From contig JAKIUK010000014.1 in NCBI GenBank assembly GCA_021647585.1, forward strand, positions 4,449 through 68,448: a stretch of 64,000 nucleotides of DNA. The letters run 5' to 3'. The notes beneath the pieces were generated by a model. It was given only the letters and a program-made list of their open reading frames with translations, did no database searches and was not told the DNA's origin. Source of the DNA: Methylococcaceae bacterium (GTDB lineage: Bacteria; Pseudomonadota; Gammaproteobacteria; Methylococcales; Methylomonadaceae). Numbering within the stretch: position 1 is the first letter of the stretch; each line of letters opens with the position of its first letter. Shown piece by piece: positions 63,871-64,000 of the stretch. Position numbers and translations under genes: made by a program.

Positions 63871-63895
63871 AATCCTAGATAAATCAGTTGATCGC
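63871..63895 (+). repeat. Single copy of the CCTAGAtAAATCAGTTG dispersed motif
   Basis: AATCCTAGATAAATCAGTTG followed by ATCGC matches the arms found at 17567-17740 and 20471-20810 with one or two differences. Any partner arm would lie beyond the window. Confidence 0.5.
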
Positions 63896-64000
63896 TTAGT
63901 ATGTGCTTAAGCTATTGAATAGTGAGTATAACTTAATTTATCAGCACTCACCTGTTGGGTGGGGGATGTTCGCTTCACGGTTTTGTGAAGAAATCTGGAC

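Noticed and set aside
63950..64000. Possible start of another group II intron (GGGTGGGGGATGTTCGC, TTCACGG.TGTGAAG)
   Set aside because: Too little sequence before the window edge, and no match to an intron 5' end (GUGYG) could be confirmed.

Overview
The window is an AT-rich stretch of a gammaproteobacterial chromosome. Two things point to this group. The rplKAJL-rpoBC cluster runs straight into the str (rpsL-rpsG-fusA-tuf), S10, spc and alpha ribosomal operons, as in Pseudomonas-like gammaproteobacteria. The flanking genes are also typical of the group (erpA next to anmK and argC, hda, hldE, lolB-ispE-prs-rplY-pth, hemA-prfA-prmC). A Methylococcales-type organism is plausible, but that is inference; no methane-oxidation gene is visible.

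Layout. Positions 1-9340 hold the end of anmK, erpA and argC, a quinone oxidoreductase with a 3-mercaptopyruvate sulfurtransferase, a small membrane protein, a conserved protein of unknown function and a large Cache/GAF/HD-GYP signalling protein. Positions 9390-9576 are a small terminal-inverted-repeat element with an apparent target-site duplication, set against the stop codon of ubiA. From 9581 to 14896 come ubiA and hldE (leftward), then a rightward run of arsC-like reductase, wrbA, a DUF2069 membrane protein, hda and a panE-like reductase. A solitary second EF-G gene follows (15236-17320), then sodB, a CYTH protein, a secreted TPR protein and a seven-iron ferredoxin. About 1 kb of gene-poor, repeat-bearing sequence (20224-21215) separates these from the ribosomal superoperon.

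Positions 21216-51454 form one leftward block of transcription and translation genes. Read in the direction of transcription it is: promoter, tRNA-Tyr, tRNA-Gly, tRNA-Thr, tRNA-Trp, secE, nusG, rplK, rplA, rplJ, rplL, rpoB, rpoC, rpsL, rpsG, fusA, tuf, then rpsJ through rpsQ, rplN through secY and rpmJ, and rpsM through rplQ. Hairpins after nusG, between rplL and rpoB, and after rpoC, plus an L10-type leader before rplJ, divide it into expression units. Upstream lies a second leftward group (TPR lipoprotein, lolB, ispE, tRNA-Gln, prs, rplY, pth). The divergent hemA-prfA-prmC-M67 protease operon runs rightward to 61172.

The last 2.8 kb is accessory DNA: an IS110-family transposase fragment, an intact IS4-family element, a 5'-truncated group II intron (maturase end plus domains V and VI), and an imperfect hairpin recalling an integron attC site. 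The IS4 element separates two unrelated broken elements and has no visible target duplication, so this is probably a rearrangement junction. The most unusual signals in the window are its non-coding repeats: the element at 9390-9576, a dispersed motif (CCTAGAAAAATCAGTTG-like) that occurs in inverted pairs around 17567-17740 and 20471-20810 and once more at 63871, and a separate inverted-repeat block at 20906-21068.
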